From Gammaproteobacteria bacterium (GTDB lineage: Bacteria > Pseudomonadota > Gammaproteobacteria > Burkholderiales > Rhodocyclaceae): DNA of 64,000 nt. Below are positions 33,475-45,049 of this stretch, piece by piece. Numbering within the stretch: the first letter of the stretch is position 1; each line of letters starts with the position of its first letter. The stretch lies in NCBI GenBank assembly GCA_018825305.1, contig JAHJEO010000016.1, positions 62,001 through 126,000 on the forward strand. Direction: 5' to 3'. The notes under the pieces were generated by a model. The model saw only the letters and a list, made by a program, of their open reading frames with translations. It was not told the origin of the DNA and made no database searches. Position numbers and translations under genes: made by a program.

Positions 33475-34206
33475 TTAGTCGCGTACCGTGCGCGCGACGA
33501 CGGCGTTGCATACCCGCGCCGCGCCGTGGTTCTTGAGCAGGCGCGCGAACTCGTCCAGCGTCGCGCCGGTGGTCATCACATCATCCACCACCAGCACGGA
33601 CTTTCCCGTGAGGTCGAGCCCGCAGGCGAAGGCGTGGCGCACGTTCTTTCGCCGTTCCTTCCAGGGCAACATGGCCTGCGGTGCGGTATCGAGTATCCGC
33701 CGGCAGCCGTCCAGCAGCAGCGGCAGGCCGAGCGCCCCGGCCATGGGTCGGGCGATCTCAGCTGCCTGATTGAATCCCCGCTCCCTTAGTCGGCGCGGCG
33801 ACAGCGGCAAGGGCACGATCAGGTCGACGGCGGGCAACTTGCGGGCAAGCAACTCACCGGCAAAAAAGTCGGCGATGGCGAGACGGTGAGCGTACTTGAG
33901 TTGCTGCACCAGCTTGTCCATCGGGAAGGCGTAGGCAAAGGCGGCGATGGTTGCATCGAAATGGGGCGGATTCTTCAGGCAGGCACCGCATGTTTCCCCC
34001 CGCGCCGTTGGCGCCGCGCAGGTCGGGCAGCCAGCGGCAGCGAGTTGCGGCAGCGTATCCCGGCAGGCCGGGCATAGCAGCTGATTGCCGCTGTCCGCCT
34101 GGCACAGCAGACAGTTTTGCGGCAGCAGGGCGTTCGCGGCTTGCCGCAACATCCGCCGGGTGAAGCCGCTACCCGACTGGAATGGTGCACCGCCGAAAAT
34201 TGACAA
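33475..34206 (-). CDS. comF: ComF family phosphoribosyltransferase-like protein
   Basis: Protein of 243 residues linked to natural competence in several bacteria. N-terminal zinc-ribbon cysteines (CLLC, CPAC, CPTC, CGAC) precede a phosphoribosyltransferase domain with the VLVVDDVMTTGATLDE PRPP-binding motif. A TTG start at 34206 has a strong AAGGGG element 5 bases upstream; an ATG at 34152 would remove 18 residues. A copy of the 25-bp repeat encodes HRLAIADFF in its middle. Divergent from bioB, convergent with mshP. Confidence 0.88.
   Translation of the reverse strand: MSIFGGAPFQSGSGFTRRMLRQAANALLPQNCLLCQADSGNQLLCPACRDTLPQLAAAGCPTCAAPTARGETCGACLKNPPHFDATIAAFAYAFPMDKLVQQLKYAHRLAIADFFAGELLARKLPAVDLIVPLPLSPRRLRERGFNQAAEIARPMAGALGLPLLLDGCRRILDTAPQAMLPWKERRKNVRHAFACGLDLTGKSVLVVDDVMTTGATLDEFARLLKNHGAARVCNAVVARTVRD
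33863..33888 (+). repeat. 25-bp dispersed repeat, copy 4 (in comF)
   Basis: AAAAAGTCGGCGATGGCG, AG, ACGGTG, with one core difference. Antisense to comF; the coding strand gives HRLAIADFF. Confidence 0.7.
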
Positions 34207-34261
34207 AGCCCCCCCCTTCCCCGATGATTCGCCCCTCGAATTCTAACGGCCACCACTGCCC

Positions 34262-35248
34262 ATGACCGCCGCTGCCAGAGGCCCCGAAAGGGCCGCAACC
34301 TCCACAAAGCCGCCCGCCGCCGAACGCTGGACCGCCGCCCGGATCGAGGCGCTGTTTGACCTGCCTTTCGCCGATCTTCTGTTCCGCGCCCAGCAGGTGC
34401 ATCGGCAGCATTTCGACGCCAACGCCATTCAACGCTCGACGCTGCTCTCGGTCAAGACCGGCGGCTGTTCGGAGGATTGCGGCTATTGCTCCCAGTCCGC
34501 ACGCCACGGCGAAGCCGGGCGCGAAAAAATGCTCGACGTGAGCGAGGTTGTGGCCGCTGCCCAGGCTGCCAAGGACAAGGGTGCCAGCCGCTTCTGCATG
34601 GGGGCGGCATGGAAGGGACCAAAGGACAAGGATCTCGACCAGGTGGCCGAGATGGTCAAGGCGGTGAAAGGCCTCGGCCTCGAAACCTGCGTTACGCTCG
34701 GCATGCTCAAGGATGGCCAGGCGGAGAAGCTGCGCGATGCCGGACTCGACTACTACAACCATAACCTCGACACCGCACCCGAGTTCTACGGCGAGGTGAT
34801 TTCCACGCACAGCCAGGCCGACCGCTTCGACACCATCGACAAGGTGCGCGAGGCCGGCATCAAGGTCTGCTGCGGCGGCATCGTCGGCATGGGCGAGACG
34901 CGCCGTGCCCGCGCCTCGCTGCTCGCCGAACTGGCCGGCATGGAGCCGCCACCCGATTCGGTGCCGATCAACGAACTGGTGCCGATGCCGGGCACGCCGC
35001 TGGAAAATGCGCCTCCGCTCGACCCCTTCGAGTTTGTTCGCACGATTGCGGCCGCCCGCATCACGATGCCGACTTCCTTTGTCCGCCTCTCCGCAGGACG
35101 CCAGGAAATGAACGATGAATTGCAGGCCCTGTGCTTCCTCGCCGGCGCCAATTCGATCTTCTATGGCGACAAGCTGCTGACCGCCGGCAATCCCGAGGCC
35201 GCGCGCGACGAGGCGCTGTTCGAGCGCCTGGGATTGTCAGCCATCTGA
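34262..35248 (+). CDS. bioB: Biotin synthase
   Basis: Radical SAM enzyme inserting sulfur into dethiobiotin. The cluster-binding CxxxCxxC is C69, C73 and C76 in [16 protein letters not shown]. The second cluster ligands lie in the conserved CVTLGML and [11 protein letters not shown] regions. Length 328. The first 20 residues are a family-variable extension. It overlaps bioC by one base (TGATG), forming a bioBC operon; bioA, bioD and bioF are not in the window. Confidence 0.97.
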   Translation: MTAAARGPERAATSTKPPAAERWTAARIEALFDLPFADLLFRAQQVHRQHFDANAIQRSTLLSVKTGGCSEDCGYCSQSARHGEAGREKMLDVSEVVAAAQAAKDKGASRFCMGAAWKGPKDKDLDQVAEMVKAVKGLGLETCVTLGMLKDGQAEKLRDAGLDYYNHNLDTAPEFYGEVISTHSQADRFDTIDKVREAGIKVCCGGIVGMGETRRARASLLAELAGMEPPPDSVPINELVPMPGTPLENAPPLDPFEFVRTIAAARITMPTSFVRLSAGRQEMNDELQALCFLAGANSIFYGDKLLTAGNPEAARDEALFERLGLSAI

Positions 35249-36063
35249 TGAAGCAGGATGCCGCGCGTGCCGCCGCCTCGTACGACGAGGCGGCGGTGCT
35301 GGCGCGCGAGACCGGGCGGCGCATGGCCGCGCGCCTCGACCTCGTGAAGATCGCACCCGGGCATGTCGCCGACATCGGCTGCGCGACCGGCGATGGCATC
35401 CGCGAATTGCAGCGCCGCTATCCGGCAGCCCTGCCTCTGGCGCTTGATTTCGCCAAGCCCATGCTGGACGCCGTGCGTGGCCACGCACCGATCATGCAGC
35501 GGCTGCGCGGCAAGGCGCCCCGCATGGCGCAGGCCGATGTCCGCGCACTGCCGCTGGCGGCGGGGAGCATCGACCTGGCTTGGTCCAACCTGATGCTGCA
35601 CTGGCTCGACGACCCACGGCCGGCGTTCGCCGAGTTGCATCGCGTGCTCCGGGTCGGCGGCTTGCTGATGTTCTCGATGCTTGGCCCCGATACGCTGAAG
35701 GAACTGCGCGCTGCGGCGCAAAAGGTCGGCTCTGGCGCCACGCCGCGGCGCTTTCTCGACATGCATGATATTGGCGACATGCTGGTCCAGGCGGGCTTTG
35801 CCGATCCGGTGATGGACATGGAGTTGATCACACTCACCTACCGCAGCCAGCGCGGTTTCCTTGCCGACCAGCGCCGGATTGGTGCTCGCGGCGCGCTGCT
35901 GGACCGAGGCCACTGGCGGGACTGGCGCCGTATCCTGGCGGCCTGGGAGCGGGTCGATGCCTGCCTGCCGGCAAGTTTCGAGATCGTCTACGGCCATGCC
36001 TGGAAGGCGGCCCCGACCGTTGCTGCCGATGGCCGGGCCATCGTCCGCTTCGCCGGGCGTTAA
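35248..36063 (+). CDS. bioC: Malonyl-ACP O-methyltransferase BioC
   Basis: SAM-dependent methyltransferase of 271 residues that masks malonyl-ACP so that fatty acid enzymes can build the pimeloyl chain of biotin. The SAM motif I is DIGCATGDG (about residues 43-51). The ALPLAAGSIDLAWSNLMLHWL segment is typical of BioC. Translationally coupled to bioB, which supports the assignment. Converges with msrQ 15 bases further on. Confidence 0.92.
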   Translation: MKQDAARAAASYDEAAVLARETGRRMAARLDLVKIAPGHVADIGCATGDGIRELQRRYPAALPLALDFAKPMLDAVRGHAPIMQRLRGKAPRMAQADVRALPLAAGSIDLAWSNLMLHWLDDPRPAFAELHRVLRVGGLLMFSMLGPDTLKELRAAAQKVGSGATPRRFLDMHDIGDMLVQAGFADPVMDMELITLTYRSQRGFLADQRRIGARGALLDRGHWRDWRRILAAWERVDACLPASFEIVYGHAWKAAPTVAADGRAIVRFAGR

Positions 36064-36078
36064 ATTCGTCGGGCCTGC

Positions 36079-36759
36079 TCAGTCGCGGCGCGAAACGATC
36101 GGGATGATCCGGCTGCGAAGTCGTGGTGGCTGTTGCGGCGCGTACTTGCCGGCGAGTTGCTCGCGCCGCTCCTGTTCGCGCCACAAGGCGCGAAGGCCGA
36201 GGAGGAAAAGCACCGCTAGGGCATACAGCGCCGGCGTTGCCACATCGCGCTTGACCAGCCACCAGTAATGAATGACGCCGAAAATCGCGATGGGATAGAC
36301 CGCGCGGTGCAGTGTCTGCCAGCGCCTGCCGCCAAGGCGCTTGATGGCGAAGCGATTCGAGGTGGCGGCCAGCGGAATCAGAAGGACGAAGGCGGCGAAG
36401 CCGACGGTGATGAAGGGGCGTTTGAAGATGTCCTTGGCGATGGCGTTCCAGTCGAAGAACTGGTCAAGCCAGACGTAACCGAGGAAGTGCAGCAAGGCGT
36501 AGAAGAACGCGAACAGCCCGATCATGCGGCGCAGGCGACCGAGCCAGGCCCAGCCGGACATGCGGCGCAGCGGCGTGACACAGAGCGTGGCGACGAGCAG
36601 GTTCAATGTCCAGATGCCGAGGTCGCGCTGGATGGTTTCGATCGGGTTGGGGCCGAGCGCATCCTGCCAGGCGCCCCAGCCCAGCCAGGCAAGCGGCAGC
36701 AGGCACAACAGGAACAGGGCGACCTTGATTGCGGCGAGTTGGCCGTTGGAAATCGACAT
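36079..36759 (-). CDS. msrQ: MsrQ haem-binding membrane subunit
   Basis: Inner-membrane haem b protein (formerly YedZ) of 226 residues with about six transmembrane helices. It passes electrons to periplasmic MsrP for methionine sulfoxide repair. The ferric-reductase-like core is visible (LLHFLGYVWL, LHRAVYPIAIFGVIHYWW), with histidines placed for haem. Start at 36759 overlaps the msrP stop by one base, so the pair is translationally coupled. Confidence 0.94.
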   Translation of the reverse strand: MSISNGQLAAIKVALFLLCLLPLAWLGWGAWQDALGPNPIETIQRDLGIWTLNLLVATLCVTPLRRMSGWAWLGRLRRMIGLFAFFYALLHFLGYVWLDQFFDWNAIAKDIFKRPFITVGFAAFVLLIPLAATSNRFAIKRLGGRRWQTLHRAVYPIAIFGVIHYWWLVKRDVATPALYALAVLFLLGLRALWREQERREQLAGKYAPQQPPRLRSRIIPIVSRRD

Positions 36760-37667
36760 CAGAAAAATTTGCGCAGGTCCATGCCGGCGTAGAGCGATGC
36801 GACCTGATCGGCGTAGCCGTTGAAGGGCAGGGTAGTACGCTTGAAGAATTCGCCGATGCGGCGTTCCTTCGCCTGGCTCCAGCGCGGGTGGTCGACCCCG
36901 GGATTGACGTTGGCGTAGAAGCCGTATTCGTCGGGCACGGCCTTCATCCATACGGTGTTCGGCGGGTGTTCGACGAGGCGGATGGATACGATCGATTTCG
37001 CGCTCTTGTAGCCGTATTTCCACGGCACCACCAGGCGCAACGGCGCGCCGTTGGGCTTGGGCAGCACTTCGCCGTAGAGGCCGACCGCGATCAATGTCAG
37101 CGGATGCAGTGCCTCGTCCATGCGCAGGCCTTCAAGGTAGGGCCAGTCGAGCAGCTGGCGGCGCACGTTGGGCATGATGGCCGGGTCGACGTGGGAGATG
37201 AATTCGACGTACTTGGCGTTGCCGAGCGGCTCCACCTGATTCAGCAATGCGCTGAGCGGAAAGCCGACCCATGGCACCACCATCGACCAGCCCTCGACGC
37301 AGCGATGGCGATAGATGCGTTCCTCCAGCGGCAGCTTGAGCAGATCCTCGATGGCGAAGCGGCGCGGCTTCGCCACCAGGCCTTCGACTGTCACGGTCCA
37401 GGGCCGTACGGCCATTAATTTGGAACGCTCGACATGACCATGCTTGTCGGAGGCGAACTCGAGGAAATTGCCGTAGTTGACAATATCGTCGCGCGGCGTC
37501 GGTGTTTCCAGCACCGATAGCGGGCTCTTGCGCGCTATCAGCGACTGAGCTGCGGCCGATGCCGGAAGCAGGCCGCTCAGTGCCAGCGCACCGGCGGCAC
37601 CGATGAACTTTCGGCGATCGAAGTAGGTCTGCGCCGGTGTGATCTCGGAGGGAAGGATGTGCATCAT
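36759..37667 (-). CDS. msrP: Protein-methionine-sulfoxide reductase catalytic subunit MsrP
   Basis: Periplasmic molybdopterin enzyme (formerly YedY) of 302 residues that repairs oxidised methionines in envelope proteins. A twin-arginine signal is present ([15 protein letters not shown], residues 16-30). The molybdenum-ligating cysteine is C123 in [11 protein letters not shown]. The [14 protein letters not shown] segment is conserved. Forms an operon with msrQ. Confidence 0.96.
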   Translation of the reverse strand: MMHILPSEITPAQTYFDRRKFIGAAGALALSGLLPASAAAQSLIARKSPLSVLETPTPRDDIVNYGNFLEFASDKHGHVERSKLMAVRPWTVTVEGLVAKPRRFAIEDLLKLPLEERIYRHRCVEGWSMVVPWVGFPLSALLNQVEPLGNAKYVEFISHVDPAIMPNVRRQLLDWPYLEGLRMDEALHPLTLIAVGLYGEVLPKPNGAPLRLVVPWKYGYKSAKSIVSIRLVEHPPNTVWMKAVPDEYGFYANVNPGVDHPRWSQAKERRIGEFFKRTTLPFNGYADQVASLYAGMDLRKFF

Positions 37668-37805
37668 GGATTGTTTGGCAGGGAAGCGGCCGTTTGGTTC
37701 CCATGATAGCCCGCCGCGGAATTGGACCGGGATTGTCGCGTTTGGCTACGCCCCGTCCGACGGAGTAGTATGCTCGCAACATTCTGCGGATACCGGGGGC
37801 AGCTT

Positions 37806-38111
37806 ATGAAGTGGACGCTGGCGGACGTGTGGGGAATTCTCGCCTTCTTCTTGATGATGACGGGCATCGCCGGTCTGTCGTGGGAAATCTTTCGCGAGGA
37901 CGGGTGGGGAGGGCGTGTGCTGGGGGGCACCTGGCAGGCCGTGGCGAGCAAGCCTCTGGTGATGTTGCCGGTTCTGGTCGGCGGCGTGGCGATTTTCGTG
38001 TTTGCCACCCGTGGGCGCCTGGCCGTGGGTAAGGGCCACCCGTTCTCCGACACAATCGTCTATGCCCTGATGGCGCTGGGGCTGTATTTCATCTATCGTT
38101 GGCTGTCCTGA
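37806..38111 (+). CDS. Small inner-membrane protein, unknown function
   Basis: Protein of 101 residues with three likely transmembrane helices (about 8-26, 49-67, 80-98) and no recognisable domain. The start at 37806 (MKWTLADVWG) was chosen because it begins the first helix; the frame extends 28 codons upstream with no better signal. It is monocistronic: divergent from msrP and closed by a strong terminator. A role near msrPQ cannot be asserted. Confidence 0.72.
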   Translation: MKWTLADVWGILAFFLMMTGIAGLSWEIFREDGWGGRVLGGTWQAVASKPLVMLPVLVGGVAIFVFATRGRLAVGKGHPFSDTIVYALMALGLYFIYRWLS

Positions 38112-38131
38112 CGAAATCTGCCGGTTAACGT

Positions 38132-38157
38132 AAAAGGGCGGCCGTGGCCGCCCTTTT
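38132..38157. terminator. Bidirectional terminator between membrane protein and cytochrome c4
   Basis: AAAAGGGCGGCC-GT-GGCCGCCCTTTT is a perfect 12-bp stem that gives a T-tract on either strand. It serves both the plus-strand membrane protein and the minus-strand cytochrome. Confidence 0.9.
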
Positions 38158-38175
38158 GCTTGTTCTGTCAGGTAG

Positions 38176-38820
38176 TTAGCGCAGGCCGGCGATGTAGTCG
38201 GACACCGCCTTGATCTCGGGGTCGGTCATCTTGATGGCGATCATCTGCATCATCTTGGCCGGATCGTTGGCACGGGTGCCGTCACGGAAGGCCTTGACCT
38301 GTGCCTCGATGTATTCGGCATATTGGCCCTGGATGCGCGGATACTGTGACGGGATGCCGGCACCGGCCGGGCCGTGGCAGGCAGCGCAAGCGGCAAGGCC
38401 CTTGCTCTTGTCGCCGGCGCGATAGAGTTTCTGTCCGGCTTCGATGGTTTCACGACTCTTTGCCTTCTCGCCCGACTGTTTCTGCGCTGCAAAATAAGCG
38501 GCGAGGTCGCGCATTTGGGCTTCGTCATAAGGGGCGATCATGCCGTTCATGATGGCATTGACGCGCTCGGGCTGCTTGCCGTCGGCACCCTTGAAATTCT
38601 TCATTTGCTTGAGCAGGTATTCCGCATGCTGACCGGCGATCTTGGGATTGGCGGGACCGGTACCGTTGCCATCGGCGGCATGGCAGGCGGCGCAAACAGT
38701 CGTGGCGATGGCCTGACCCTTGGCTGGGTTGCCCTTGGGCGCAGCTTTGGCCGTTTCGTTGGCGTTGGCGACGTTGGCGACGAAAGCCGCAACGATCAGC
38801 GGCAGCAGAATGCGGGTCAT
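38176..38820 (-). CDS. Dihaem cytochrome c4
   Basis: Periplasmic electron carrier of 214 residues. Signal peptide MTRILLPLIVAAFVANVANA is followed by two homologous cytochrome c domains with haem motifs CAACH at 43-47 and 145-149, plus distal methionines in the NGMIAPYDEAQMRDLAAYF region and the corresponding second-domain segment. It likely donates electrons to a terminal oxidase. AGGAG lies 9 bases before the ATG. Divergent from engB, sharing a 114-base promoter region. Confidence 0.95.
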   Translation of the reverse strand: MTRILLPLIVAAFVANVANANETAKAAPKGNPAKGQAIATTVCAACHAADGNGTGPANPKIAGQHAEYLLKQMKNFKGADGKQPERVNAIMNGMIAPYDEAQMRDLAAYFAAQKQSGEKAKSRETIEAGQKLYRAGDKSKGLAACAACHGPAGAGIPSQYPRIQGQYAEYIEAQVKAFRDGTRANDPAKMMQMIAIKMTDPEIKAVSDYIAGLR

Positions 38821-38934
38821 CTCAAAGCTCCTAACATCATTGCGTACAGCAGAGGGAATTCACAAACGTGCTATTCTAACCCAGCTCCCGCGGTTTCCGC
38901 ATCCGACCCCCCTGATTTGCAGCCCTCTGCCGCC

Positions 38935-39582
38935 ATGGCGACGCCAGTTTCGTTATTTCGCCACGCCGCTTTCGAGATTTCGGTCGCCCAGCCGGACGGA
39001 TTGCCGCCGTCGCTTGCCCCGGAAATTGCTTTTGCGGGGCGCTCCAACGCGGGCAAGTCATCGGCCATCAACACTCTGGTCGGGCATACGCGGCTGGCCT
39101 TCGTTTCCAAGACGCCTGGGCGCACCCAGCTCATCAACGTTTTTCGCATGAGGAACGGCGCGGCCCTGATCGACCTTCCAGGATATGGATATGCGCAAGT
39201 GCCGGAAAGCGTGCGCCGGCAGTGGCGGGGGTTACTTGAACGCTATTTGACTGAGCGCCCAAATCTTGTCGGATTGGTGCTGATCATGGATTCGCGCAGG
39301 CCCTTTACCGACCTTGACCGTCAGATGGTGAACTGGTTTGCTGCGAGCGGCCGGCCGATCCACTGCCTGCTGACCAAGTCTGACAAACTGACGCGACAGG
39401 AACAGGCCAAGGTGCTGCGAGATACCAAACAGGTCGCGGCAGAATACAGGTCCCCCATTACCGTGCAGCTCTTTTCGAGCCTGAAGAAGACAGGCATGGA
39501 TGAAGCCGAAGCGGTGATCGCGCCCTGGCTTCAAGACGAGCGAGGCGAAACCGACGCGAGCCAATCAGTCACGCCTCCGTGA
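38935..39582 (+). CDS. engB: Ribosome biogenesis GTPase EngB (YsxC/YihA)
   Basis: GTPase of 215 residues needed for large-subunit assembly. G1 motif GRSNAGKSS begins at residue 35, G3 DLPG lies at 80-83, and G4 TKSD is near 150. The start at 38935 gives the usual N-terminus before the G domain. In many bacteria it is adjacent to a cytochrome c4 gene, as here. Confidence 0.96.
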   Translation: MATPVSLFRHAAFEISVAQPDGLPPSLAPEIAFAGRSNAGKSSAINTLVGHTRLAFVSKTPGRTQLINVFRMRNGAALIDLPGYGYAQVPESVRRQWRGLLERYLTERPNLVGLVLIMDSRRPFTDLDRQMVNWFAASGRPIHCLLTKSDKLTRQEQAKVLRDTKQVAAEYRSPITVQLFSSLKKTGMDEAEAVIAPWLQDERGETDASQSVTPP

Positions 39583-39659
39583 GGATGGGATGGGGGAGTC
39601 GGGCCAGAGTTTCCCCGTAGGGGTTTCTTTGGTTTTTGGTTTCACCAAAAAATAAGAAA

Positions 39660-39715
39660 CCCCCGGCCAAAGGGGAAAGGCCGGGGGCGGAAAATGCCTT
39701 AAGGGGATTAAGGCA
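39660..39715 (+). terminator. Two strong hairpins between engB and hemB
   Basis: CCCCCGGCC-(10 nt)-GGCCGGGGG (39660-39687) and TGCCTTAA-GGGGA-TTAAGGCA (about 39695-39715). No T-tract follows. They may end the engB transcript, or form the 5' leader of hemB if transcription starts further upstream. Confidence 0.5.
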
Positions 39716-39740
39716 CCCGCTCAGGGAGGGTAAGCGGGGG

Positions 39741-39769
39741 GTGGCTCAACACCATCCGCTCTCTATGAT
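39741..39769 (+). promoter_or_regulatory. Candidate hemB promoter
   Basis: A -10 box TATGAT (39764-39769) has a weak -35-like GTGGCT (39741) 17 bases upstream. Transcription would start about 40 bases before the hemB ATG. Confidence 0.4.
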
Positions 39770-39771
39770 AG

Positions 39772-40827
<1,056 letters not shown>

Positions 40828-40898
40828 TCGAGCGGGCCGCGAGCCAGATGGTTGCCCTCCCCTGAAAGGTGGGGTCAGGGGTGGGGATCCTTCAATTT

Positions 40899-40926
40899 GC
40901 CCTGATGCCCCTTGGGGTATCAGGGC
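40899..40926. terminator. Hairpin between convergent hemB and CheZ-like gene
   Basis: GCCCTGAT...ATCAGGGC with inner CCCC-TT-GGGG gives a strong symmetrical stem that overlaps the stop codon of the CheZ-like gene. No T-run; it may protect the 3' end or act as a weak two-way terminator. Confidence 0.5.
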
Positions 40927-41453
40927 ATCAAGGATTTCATCAGGGCATCGGCCTCGCTCTGGCTGAGCTTCTTGTCGTCGCCGGCAACCGTGTCAACCAC
41001 GATGGCGCCGACCAGTGCCTTCATGGCCTTGCGGATGGCCTGGCCTGCGAGATCCTGGAATTCCTGGGCGACGATGATGTGGGTCAGGTGCGCCGAGATC
41101 GTGCGCAAGGCCTCGTCGATTTCCTTGCGGTTCCAGTCCTTGCCCAGAGAGTCAAGGGTCGCGACGAGAATCTGCTTGGCGGCCTCGGCCTCCATCAGCG
41201 AACGGTTGGCGGCATCGGCGGTCATCCGTTCGACATTGCCGAGCGTGGCGGCGATAGCCTTGGGATCATGTCTTGTGGCGCGGCTGATGCCCTTGGCGGC
41301 GGCGTTCAGTTCCTTGGCCAGCGACTTGAGTTCCGTCAATACCGATCCTGCCGCTGGTTTGGCGCGCCCGCCGGCCTTTCCGACCGGCGCCTTGGTCGCG
41401 GGCTTTTTTGCGGTGCCCTTGGCGGGCTTCGTGGGTTTTTTGGCTGTGGCCAT
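40920..41453 (-). CDS. CheZ-like protein phosphatase
   Basis: Protein of 177 residues. The Lys/Ala/Pro-rich N-terminus (1-36) is followed by a long helical hairpin. The motif EFQDLAGQAIRK contains D134 and Q138, matching the spacing of the catalytic Asp and Gln of CheZ (D143/Q147 in E. coli). The C-terminus LSQSEADALMKSLMP resembles CheY-docking peptides. It would dephosphorylate a CheY-like regulator. No chemotaxis genes are nearby; it is downstream of slmA. The start at 41453 is preferred over an upstream ATG inside slmA. Confidence 0.72.
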   Translation of the reverse strand: MATAKKPTKPAKGTAKKPATKAPVGKAGGRAKPAAGSVLTELKSLAKELNAAAKGISRATRHDPKAIAATLGNVERMTADAANRSLMEAEAAKQILVATLDSLGKDWNRKEIDEALRTISAHLTHIIVAQEFQDLAGQAIRKAMKALVGAIVVDTVAGDDKKLSQSEADALMKSLMP

Positions 41454-41479
41454 TATCTGGGTTTCCTCACTGGAGATGT

Positions 41480-42066
41480 TCAAGCGGCTAGCAGCGGCCA
41501 TTGTTGCGACCAGTTGCCGAGCGGATCGTCGCGGAAGCCACCCTTGACGAAACGTTGCCAGCGGCCAATGGTGTAACAGATCAGTGCATCCGCGTGCGCG
41601 CTCGCATCGTGGGTGGCTGGCAGATTCGCCTGGGTCATGGCGACCTTGAGGCTATGGCGCAGCGTTGCCTCGATGCGGTCGAGCAACTGGTTGATGCGCG
41701 CCTGCAACCGTGGGTGCTCGTGCACCAGCGCGTCGCCGATGAGGACGCGGGTCAGCCCCTTGTTCTTCTGGGCGAAGCGCAGCAGGGTGACGACGATCAT
41801 CTCGGCCTGCTTGAGCCCGGCCTCCTCGTCGGCGGCGATCTGGTTGATGACTGAGAACAGACTGGATTCGATGAACTCGATCAGCCCCTCGTACATCTGC
41901 GCCTTGCTGGCGAAGTGGCGATAAAGCGCGGCCTCGGACACATCCAGCCTCGCGGCCAGTGCGGCGGTCGTCACCTTCTCCCCGATCGGGTCTTCGAGCA
42001 TCGTGGCGATGGTTTGCAGAATCTGCAGCTTTTTTTCGCTCAGCTTGGGATCGGGGTTGGCACGCA

Positions 42067-42067
<1 letters not shown>
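41480..42067 (-). CDS. slmA: Nucleoid occlusion factor SlmA (TetR family)
   Basis: DNA-bound inhibitor of FtsZ ring formation over the nucleoid, 195 residues. The TetR-type helix-turn-helix TTAALAARLDVSEAALYRHFASK lies at about 33-55. The SlmA-specific stretches LIEFIESSLFSVINQI and GLTRVLIGDALVHEHPRLQARINQLLDRIEATLR and the C-terminal WPLLAA are all present. The start shares bases with the stop of the upstream HAD gene, so both are coupled. Confidence 0.93.
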
Positions 42068-43625
<1,558 letters not shown>

Positions 43626-43651
43626 CTAGCGACTCCCCCGCCGTCGGGAAA

Positions 43652-44401
43652 ATGAACATGTCGATCAGCTGGCTGCTTACCAACCTTGTCGTCGCTTTCC
43701 TGTTGCCACCACTGAACGGCCTGCTGCTCGCCGGCGTCGGTTGGCTGCTGTGGCAGCGCCGCCCACGGCTGGCACGAACTCTGGTCGCGGTGGGCTTGGC
43801 GCTGCTGATCATCCTGGCGCTGCCGGTGGTGGGTAATGCCATGCAGCGTTCGCTCGAAGGGATTCCGGTCAGCGCGGCCCAAGTGCGCGAGGCCCAGGCC
43901 ATCGTGGTGCTCGGTGGCGGGCGTTATCGCGACGCGCTCGAGTATGGCGGCGATACCGTCGCCGAGGCGACGCTGCTGCGCTTGCGCTACGCAGCCAAGC
44001 TGCAACGCGAGAGCGGACTGCCGTTGCTGGTAACGGGTGGCAAGCCGGACGGTGGCGACCTCAGCGAAGCGGAAGCCATGCGGCGGACGCTTACTGCCGA
44101 GTTTGGCGTGCCCGTGCGCTGGGTCGAAGGCGCGTCGGACAACACACACGAGAATGCCTTGTATTCGGCGCGACTGCTCAAGCCGGATGGCATCACGCGC
44201 GTCCTGCTGGTGACGCATGCCTGGCACATGCCGCGTGCCCTCCGCAGCTTTGCTGCAGAGGGACTCGCCGTGGCGCCAGCGCCGACTTTTTTCCATCGCA
44301 AGCCGCTAACGCCGCTCGATTTCCTGCCGCAGGGTTATTCGGGTGCACGCCATGCCATCCACGAATGGATCGGCCTGTTCTGGTATCGCATGCGTGGCTG
44401 A
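43652..44401 (+). CDS. YdcF/ElyC-like DUF218 membrane protein
   Basis: Inner-membrane protein of 249 residues. Two N-terminal transmembrane helices (about 7-30 and 40-60) precede a DUF218 domain with AIVVLGGGRYRDALEYGG, VTGGKPDGGDLSEAEAM and THAWHMPRAL. ElyC of E. coli, of the same type, affects envelope and peptidoglycan integrity. A 25-bp repeat copy encodes AVAPAPTFF near residue 210. Divergent from argB. Confidence 0.9.
   Translation: MNMSISWLLTNLVVAFLLPPLNGLLLAGVGWLLWQRRPRLARTLVAVGLALLIILALPVVGNAMQRSLEGIPVSAAQVREAQAIVVLGGGRYRDALEYGGDTVAEATLLRLRYAAKLQRESGLPLLVTGGKPDGGDLSEAEAMRRTLTAEFGVPVRWVEGASDNTHENALYSARLLKPDGITRVLLVTHAWHMPRALRSFAAEGLAVAPAPTFFHRKPLTPLDFLPQGYSGARHAIHEWIGLFWYRMRG
44268..44291 (-). 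repeat. 25-bp dispersed repeat, copy 6 (in ydcF-like gene)
   Basis: On the minus strand AAAAAGTCGGCGCTGGCG, CC, ACGG, continuing CG: an exact core match with only the variable dinucleotide different. Here the coding frame differs from the other genic copies (AVAPAPTFF). Confidence 0.75.
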
Positions 44402-44414
44402 AACTGGGCAGAGT

Positions 44415-44627
44415 ATGAGCAAAGACGAAACATCCAACGGGGAACTCCCGGGTCGCGGTGCCTGCCCGCGCTGCGGCCGGGAGTTCGTTTGCGGCATGCG
44501 CGCCGGTGAGACGACCTGCTGGTGCGCCGAGCTTCCGGTGGCCGTACTGCCGGATTCCGCCGGCACGGGGTGCTATTGCCCGGACTGCCTCAAGGCCATC
44601 ATCGCCGAAGGCCGGCGCCCAGCATGA
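44415..44627 (+). CDS. Cysteine-rich CWC family protein
   Basis: Small protein of 70 residues with eight cysteines (C17, C20, C26, C35, C37, C53, C55, C58), including CPRCG, CWC and CYCPDC. This is the cysteine-rich CWC pattern and should bind zinc or a similar metal. It starts 13 bases after the ydcF-like gene and overlaps the 3' end of the convergent nudB by 29 bases. Function unknown. Confidence 0.82.
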   Translation: MSKDETSNGELPGRGACPRCGREFVCGMRAGETTCWCAELPVAVLPDSAGTGCYCPDCLKAIIAEGRRPA

Positions 44628-45045
44628 GGATGGCGTCGCGGTTGGTCCAGGAGAAGCAGGCCGTCGCCGCATTCGACCAGGGCAGCCAGCGAAATGCGCG
44701 ATGCTCGGCCGGCGCGAGGGTCACGGCGACATCGCGATCTACGCACAGGGAAAAGACGTGCTCGACGTTGTGCGTCACCCCGGCGGCGTAACGATCGCGC
44801 CATTGGGAAAAGATTTCGAAACGGTTGGAAACACGCCAGTCGACCAGGTCGGGCTCGCGGCAGGCGATGCCTGTTTCTTCCGATACTTCCCGCACCGCGG
44901 CGGCAGCGAACGCTTCGTCGCCTTCACAACTGCCGGTGACCGATTGCCAGAATCCCGGATGGGCGGCGCGTTCGAGCAGCAGGACATCGAGTTCCGTCGT
45001 GTGGATCAGGACTAGAACCGAGACCGGTTGCTTGTGACCGGCCAT
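44599..45045 (-). CDS. nudB: Dihydroneopterin triphosphate diphosphatase (NudB, Nudix)
   Basis: Nudix hydrolase of 148 residues acting in folate synthesis on dihydroneopterin triphosphate. The Nudix box spans about residues 38-60 (GSCEGDEAFAAAAVREVSEE then TGI). The start MAGHKQPVSVLVL and the C-terminal HRAFRWLPWSNAATA match NudB of betaproteobacteria. It is last in the minus-strand aspS-RNase-barstar-nudB series and begins 4 bases from the barstar stop. Confidence 0.9.
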   Translation of the reverse strand: MAGHKQPVSVLVLIHTTELDVLLLERAAHPGFWQSVTGSCEGDEAFAAAAVREVSEETGIACREPDLVDWRVSNRFEIFSQWRDRYAAGVTHNVEHVFSLCVDRDVAVTLAPAEHRAFRWLPWSNAATACFSWTNRDAILMLGAGLRR

Positions 45046-45049
45046 GCGT

